From: Saccoglossus kowalevskii
Lineage: Eukaryota; Hemichordata; Enteropneusta; Harrimaniidae
Direction: 5' to 3'
NCBI RefSeq assembly: GCF_000003605.2
Contig: NW_003148771.1
Coordinates: 473,050 to 485,606, forward strand
DNA length: 12,557 bases
Shown here: piece by piece, positions 8,147-12,557 of the stretch
Layout of the letters: every line of letters starts with the position of its first letter
How positions within the stretch are numbered: position 1 is the first letter of the stretch
The notes under the pieces: generated by a model
The model's database searches: none
What the model saw: the letters and a program-made list of their open reading frames with translations, nothing else
Told to the model about the DNA's origin: nothing
Program-made: the position numbers and the translations under genes

Positions 8147-8282
8147 ACTGCAAAAAAATTTAAGATCTGACCAATTGGAATTAGGATTCCTTATCAATTT
8201 CTTGACCACTGAGCAGATTAAACTGGGCCAATCATTACAATTAAACAACAAAACAAGACAGCGCAAGAAAATAGCAATAGTT
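8147..8282 (+). other. Candidate exon B, plus strand (45 codons)
   Basis: A textbook acceptor precedes this segment: a run of pyrimidines broken only once, ending TTTTTTTAG at 8146. It ends at GTT followed by GTGAGT (GT at 8283-8284). Only one frame is open across it, with one leading base then 45 codons, starting LQKNLRSDQLELGFLINFLT and ending RQRKKIAIV. The peptide is helix-like, with a basic C-terminal patch, and belongs to no family I recognise. It cannot be spliced in phase to candidate exons A or C. The T-rich surroundings make good acceptors common by chance. Confidence 0.2.
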
Positions 8283-8572
8283 GTGAGTTCTAGGAATTTG
8301 GGTTGTGAGAAATTTGACATATACCCGGTAGTGTATATCCAGGGTACACCTAGATAGTACAGTTATTGACAAGACTATTTCATCATTTTTTACCACAAAC
8401 AAACAAATTGAGATTTTGTTATTGGTAATTTGAGCCAAGCACATGTGATCAAATCAGCTTGGTATTCAAAATTAGTTCCTTTATCTCATTTATTTTTTAT
8501 ATTCTTCAGCATCATGAAATCTGCATTTTATTTTATTTTAATGGATTCTCGGTTGTTTAATTTCACTCATAG

Positions 8573-8720
8573 GACTGATTCCAGACTCACAATCAAGTCG
8601 AGTCAGTTTGTTAACTGCTGGGGAGGTCGGTCTGCAAAAATGTTTATTTATAAAATATTAATTTCAATTACCAATTTGCTAACAATGATGATGATGTTTT
8701 TTCAAGATCGCTATAACAAG
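8573..8720 (+). other. Candidate exon C, plus strand (49 codons)
   Basis: An acceptor-like TTTAATTTCACTCATAG ends at 8572, with a second option ending at 8509. The segment closes with AACAAG followed by GTATGA, a good donor match. The open frame gives one leading base then 49 codons, beginning TDSRLTIKSSQFVNCWGGRS and passing through four consecutive Met codons to FFQDRYNK. The ATG run is a simple repeat, which lowers the coding case. Exon B ends in phase 0, but this segment needs two bases from the previous exon, so the two cannot be consecutive. Confidence 0.15.
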
Positions 8721-8936
8721 GTATGATTTTTTTGATAAGCGACTAAAACATCAATTTAACTGAATGCTTTGCGATTTTTTGTAGACTATATTATAGAAGT
8801 TTGTTCAACCTAGAGGGACGCTGTTTTATATTTTGAGCATATTTACTGGGTTTTTAAGTCAGTGAATTTATCAGGGAGTAATTATAATTAAACCATGAAA
8901 CATTGGGTTGTTACTATTGTTACTAAATAGTTTCAG

Positions 8937-9016
8937 TTGCTAACTTAGCTAATCTATATTTTTGCTCAGTTAGCTAATCTGTATTTTTGCTAAATTAGTT
9001 AATCTGTATTTTTGCC
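8937..9016. repeat. 25-bp tandem repeat, about three copies
   Basis: TTAGCTAATCTRTATTTTTGC begins at 8945, at 8970 and (as TTAGTTAATCT...) at 8995, giving an exact 25-bp period. TTGCTAAC just before it, at 8937, matches the tail of a preceding partial copy. The copies differ at only a few positions, which suggests recent local duplication. Confidence 0.9.
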
Positions 9017-9882
9017 AATAAACAACCAACAATCTGCAAAGTGTGAATAAATCACATGGCCAATAAAATTAACCAACCATCGATGCTATGCATTTATCAT
9101 AGAGGTCTTAGAGACTTTCAAGAGTTTATAGATCGTAGGCACATATGTATGCATACCAATGTGTCCATAATATTACAGTTGTGACAATTGATATTAGGAG
9201 CACTCGCCAGCCATGAAAATAATATATAATAAAGGGTAAATTCATGAACAAACTGTTGACTCTACCACAGCATATATCAACATTGGGTATAGAATCAACT
9301 CTGTACACACTGAGATGGCAAACATACTTAAGGGTGAACTCAAATTATCGTTTATTTCATTCATTGTAAATACAGTTATTATAGTAAGAACACAGTACAT
9401 TTAATTGTTTACACTATTACTTACAGTACAAATATTAGTAGTATTAATACGCCAACATTCGTTTAAAAAAAAGGTCAACATACTTTTAATATAGAGACAA
9501 CTTCATTGTGCAATCAATTACGCTCAATCACAATCACGCTCTAGATTGCGAATAAGGAGAGTGGAAAGACAAGAAGTTGGTTTTGAGGAATGAGTGAAGT
9601 GAAATATTTAAATGTCTTTAAAATATCGTTTAAGTTTTAGGGGATGATTATTGATTGTCCTGTATTAAATGTGTGTGTTTTTTTTCCTGTAATATCCTCT
9701 ATAATAATATAATTCTCTATAAATGTCTAATTAAGCCAATATGTAGTCAGATAAAACAGTTGCTATTTTCAAAAGTTAAAAATAATTATCGGTATGTTCT
9801 TTGTTTAGAGCGTCAATTTCACTAATGATATTATAATCAAGCAAATCTAATGCATCTCTGAGCACTCAGAGAAATTTACGAC
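9017..9882. other. A+T-rich unassigned stretch
   Basis: No gene is seen. A near-perfect inverted repeat, GTTGACTCTA (9255-9264) against TAGAATCAAC (9290-9299), pairs at nine of ten positions across a 25-nt loop. The minus-strand frame at 9126-9308 that covers it has no recognisable domain. Confidence 0.5.
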
Positions 9883-9899
9883 CCATTAGAGGGCGCTGC
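9883..9899 (+). promoter_or_regulatory. CTCF-like core motif
   Basis: CCATTAGAGGGCGCTGC matches the known CTCF core CCA-S-Y-A-G-R-K-G-G-C with a single departure (T at the fourth position), and its AGAGGGCGC heart is intact. It stands in otherwise A+T-rich, CpG-poor sequence. CTCF binding could make this an insulator or loop anchor in a bilaterian, but the match is to sequence only and assumes the host has CTCF. It could also be part of a dispersed repeat. Confidence 0.3.
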
Positions 9900-10035
9900 T
9901 CTAGGAGAAAACTTTAACAAGACATTTTAAGAGACTACTAACAAGTAGTTGACAAAGTCATAGTACTAATTACAAAATTGGTTGGGGAATTTGACAAAGC
10001 TAAAGTTAAACTTCATTGAAAAACATTTTTTTGTT

Positions 10036-10061
10036 TGACAGAAATGGTCATTAATCTGTCA
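10036..10061. repeat. 7-bp stem hairpin inside a wider imperfect palindrome
   Basis: TGACAGA (10036-10042) pairs exactly with TCTGTCA (10055-10061). Outside it, TTTGTTTGACA-like sequence on the left resembles the inverse of TGTCAACAAAACAAA on the right. Further out, AATTTGAC faces GTCAAATT. This suggests an old inverted-repeat element spanning very roughly 9950-10115, with edges that I cannot define. Confidence 0.4.
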
Positions 10062-10118
10062 GATGTCAACAAAACAAAAGTCAAATTAACATGCTACTTT
10101 GTACTAATTTTTAACAAA

Positions 10119-10139
10119 ATGGGCTCAGGCCCATCTGAG
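10119..10139. repeat. Two overlapping, mutually exclusive stems
   Basis: ATGGGC (10119-10124) pairs with GCCCAT (10129-10134) over a 4-nt loop. CTCAG (10124-10128) pairs with CTGAG (10135-10139) over a 6-nt loop. The two stems share bases and cannot both form. ATGGGC recurs about 20 bp further on. Confidence 0.45.
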
Positions 10140-10202
10140 AAATGTTAACGGATGGGCGGACATACTAAAGTCCCTGTTTTGAATTTTATCTAAAGGAGAC
10201 AG

Positions 10203-10220
10203 ATCACTTGTATAAGTGAT
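10203..10220. repeat. Perfect 7-bp inverted repeat
   Basis: ATCACTT at 10203-10209 and AAGTGAT at 10214-10220 flank a 4-nt GTAT loop. No associated gene is seen. Confidence 0.5.
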
Positions 10221-10253
10221 TTTAGTTTTTCCATAGTACTTCGTTAACTTAAT

Positions 10254-10278
10254 AGTGAAAATAAATGATTTTACAGTA
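10254..10278. mobile_element. Solo terminal fragment related to MITE-like element 1
   Basis: AGTGAAAATAAATGATTTTACAGTA closely matches the right terminus of element 1, which runs AGTGAAAATTAGTCATTTTACAGTA, allowing one gap. It includes the final TTTACAG and TA flank. No matching left terminus is found upstream, so this looks like a truncated or heavily decayed copy. Confidence 0.55.
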
Positions 10279-11530
10279 GCTGCTTTGTGCAAAACTGGTT
10301 CATGGCACTACTTTCAATGTTTGAAATGAATTGAAAATCACAAAACTGAAATTTTATTATAAACTTTATTTTCTTAAAATGTATGCATTACTAGTAAGAC
10401 TTTGAGGTAGTTGTGACACAAGGTGAGTAGCATATTTGTGTGCATGATTTATTTGACAAAAACTAGTAAATGTTTATAAATAGTTTCTCATTTTCCAATT
10501 TCCAATACCAATATATGCTGGTATACCTCAGATGTAGTAATTAAATTATTTTCAATTTCATTAAATTTAAGAGTTTAAAAAAGGTCACCTTGAACACTTG
10601 TTTTCCAATATTCAAGCTGTATTTATTATTTCTGCTGCCATAATCCTTTGAACTTTCGTAACAAAATAAACCAATACTAGTTTCTTCAGAAATTGTTATC
10701 AAGACCTGAAGGTGATGAGAAATTACATGTGTGTGCTCAAATCAACAGAGAAATTAGAGAAAAATACATAAAAATGTGGTCCTACTAAAACTATATGATA
10801 ACCATGTATATTGTGATTGCTTTCCATGAAATACAATTTCAAAAGTTCAGTTTAAAAAAAAAGTTTTTGACAGACGAGCAATAAAGGAATTTGAAAAATG
10901 TACATCAATATGCAGGTTAGTGACTTCTGACAGTTATCTGATCAACTAGGGACAAGTCAATTTTATGGAGCGGGGGGGGTGGAATATGCAGCATAAAACA
11001 TTTATAGTAGTCATATGATATTTTAGTTTTTTTCCTTTGATAACGAAAGGTATTGTAGCTAGATTTAATTTCTGAAGAGATGTTCTGCTCTGAATTTGTT
11101 TATGGTCTGCCACTATAAAGCCAAAAATTATGATTGCTGCTTGAACAGCGCTAATTTGAGAAGTTCCCTTAAGGCACTAAATACCCATACCATGACTAGA
11201 TTGATATTTCACTTCCAGTACGTTTACTATTTTACTTGAGCCTAATAAATTGACTTACGACTTGAGATTACTTCCGATATTACACAATGCACAGTAAAAA
11301 CAAGATACGACTACTGCCTTGCGCTATCTGTCATGTGATCACACAGGAAACCCAATCAGAATGAAGTATTTGTCCTATTTTGTGTGACTAGGGTTAAGTA
11401 CATGTATGTCCTATGTTCCAGTATTGTACCTCAATTTCTTCTATGTTAGAATGTTTTTGAACTTCAATTTGAACTTTTTAATGTAACTTAAATTTAAAGA
11501 GTGATGGTCATCGTGCAGCGCTTGTTAGAA
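10279..11530. other. A+T-rich unassigned stretch
   Basis: No gene, RNA or clear repeat is seen. A strong donor-like sequence, ACAAG then GTGAGT, occurs at 10418-10428 on the plus strand without a convincing open segment before it. A G8 run lies at 10972-10979. Confidence 0.45.
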
Positions 11531-11820
11531 TTTCATGTAAACAAACAATGTATTTTACCGTACATGCGTTGTGTATGTAAGTTATGAGTCCCATATCAGA
11601 CAGTACGTCCTGCGACAACAACCACCCTTTGCTTGTCAGCCCATGTACATTGACCAAATATGGGTTTTAGTGAGTACCGGGGATACTCCCAAAATCATAT
11701 CAAGATGTACCTTTGTGAGGTCATGCATATGCCATTTAAAGATGCTTAAACGGCTGAAAATCATACTGGGAATGACAAAAGTACCTTCTAGCGTGCCTTC
11801 TAACTAAGATAATTCAATAC
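11531..11820. other. G+C-richer block with a 78-codon plus-strand frame
   Basis: Hand counts give 50%, 42% and 38% G+C over successive 60-bp lines, well above the neighbouring DNA. The block contains a plus-strand frame (11571-11807) starting MYVSYESHIRQYVLRQQPPF, with several Cys and Ile and no recognisable domain. There is no Kozak-like context or convincing flanking splice sites. I regard it as more likely a fragment of a dispersed repeat than a gene, but I cannot name one. Confidence 0.25.
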
Positions 11821-12070
11821 TGGCAAATCAATTTAGCAAATTAGATCAATATAACATCTCACAAAACTTAGGGGAATAATTTAATATTGATGTATTTTTG
11901 TTGTCGGATGTTATTTTGACATATATTTGCATATCATTAACATAAAAAGTGCAAATACGTTTCAAATGCATAAAAATACAAATATTATGGAAAGGTGTAT
12001 TCTATGCCATGTAGAAGTACAGTAATACATACAATTTCAACTGAATTCACTGTGAACGGTATAATATTTT

Positions 12071-12220
12071 CTGGTAGAAATTTTACGATTTGTGGATTTT
12101 ATTGCAATTGCAAAGACAAAATTCCATAAAAGTCACTGACATTCAATGTCATAGGCCAGTAAAGGAATACAAGATTTCGTGATTTTTACCAACTCATGAA
12201 ATCCACGAACAATTTTACAG
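12071..12220. mobile_element. Possible palindromic element (foldback/MITE-like) 3
   Basis: CTGGTAGAAATTTTACGATT, followed by TGTGGATTTTATT on the left, faces the inverse of ATGAAATCCACGAACAATTT and TACAG on the right. The near-centre is an exact palindrome, TGACATT-C-AATGTCA (12137-12151). ATTCC and GGAAT sit symmetrically around it, so the whole block folds on itself. The edges are uncertain (they may extend to about 12049 and 12230), and no TA target duplication is visible. The CTGTAAA-like termini recall elements 1 and 2, but the interior differs. Confidence 0.55.
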
Positions 12221-12557
12221 CGATTTACAGCATATGAAAACAAATCATTTGTATTTCATGATGTTTGTCTCGTTCTATAGTACAACTACTGATACTGATC
12301 ATGAATAAATACACCCTCTATAATTTTTGTTACTGAAAGGTGAACAGTCATAAAACTAAATAAAACTCAATTACTCCTAACTGACACGTCTTCCTCTGCT
12401 TGTCACATCTAATCAACTTACCCAAAGCAACTTAACAAACAAATATGACATCAATCACACTATGGTGAACCTTCCCAGCCAGACACTACACTTATGATTA
12501 TATAATTAGTTTATTTCACTCAAGAACAATAACTGATGAAGATAAATTGTCTTAATT
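12221..12557. other. A+T-rich unassigned stretch to the window end
   Basis: No feature is recognised. There is no open frame of note and no repeat related to those above. Confidence 0.5.

Noticed and set aside
8064-8357. 97-codon plus-strand frame as a complete gene
   Set aside because: The N-terminal third is encoded by a T-rich tract ending in a splice-acceptor match, so a continuous gene is unlikely. Only the internal segment 8147-8282 is kept, as a weak exon candidate.
8430-8726. 98-codon plus-strand frame as a complete gene
   Set aside because: Residues are dominated by Phe, Ile, Met and Ser from A/T-rich codons, with an ATG microsatellite and no recognisable domain. Only 8573-8720 is kept, at low confidence.
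10403-10410. let-7-like seed TGAGGTAG, also at 4469-4476
   Set aside because: Sequence after the seed does not follow let-7, and neither site has a downstream arm able to form a precursor hairpin.
11170-11177. TAAGGCAC, the miR-124 seed
   Set aside because: The match ends at the seed and no hairpin arm is present.

Overview
This looks like nuclear DNA of a multicellular animal, most likely a marine invertebrate such as a mollusc, lancelet, hemichordate or echinoderm. The phylum cannot be fixed from the sequence. The base composition is A+T-rich, with roughly 23% G+C in one sampled line and about 40-50% in two local islands. No open frame exceeds 98 codons on either strand, and there is no bacterial-type gene packing. 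The recognisable content is a degenerate minisatellite, short TA-flanked terminal-inverted-repeat elements, and C13 and G8 homopolymer tracts. No protein family, tRNA, rRNA or known microRNA precursor could be recognised. The window is probably intergenic and/or intronic.

Layout. Positions 34-65 hold a perfect 10-bp hairpin. Positions 135-730 form a minisatellite with a 13-bp core that alternates as a 26-bp dimer and then gives way to a 17-bp variant. Two related miniature inverted-repeat elements lie at 1577-1768 and 3801-4012. They share an internal subrepeat plan and sit in opposite orientations. A loose end of the same kind is at 10254-10278, and a separate, more weakly defined palindromic element is at 12071-12220. 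A 25-bp tandem triplet is at 8937-9016. The stretches between these are A+T-rich and unassigned.

Possible gene-related signals are weak. A relatively G+C-rich block at about 5750-6500 carries, on the minus strand, a TATAAAAG box, an initiator-like sequence at the expected distance, and a GTAAGT splice-donor match about 340 nt downstream. This could be a promoter with a leader or non-coding first exon. Upstream of it lies a 72-nt minus-strand segment bounded by AG and GT that is open in phase 0. On the plus strand, three short open segments with good acceptor and donor matches lie at 7835-7910, 8147-8282 and 8573-8720. Their phases do not allow them to be joined, so no gene model is offered.

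Two same-strand matches to the CTCF core motif (5927-5943 and 9883-9899) and several RFX X-box-like sites are noted as hypotheses. Nothing here demonstrates a new biological system. The best-supported structures are the 13-bp array with regularly spaced E-box hexamers and the mirror-arranged pair of miniature elements.
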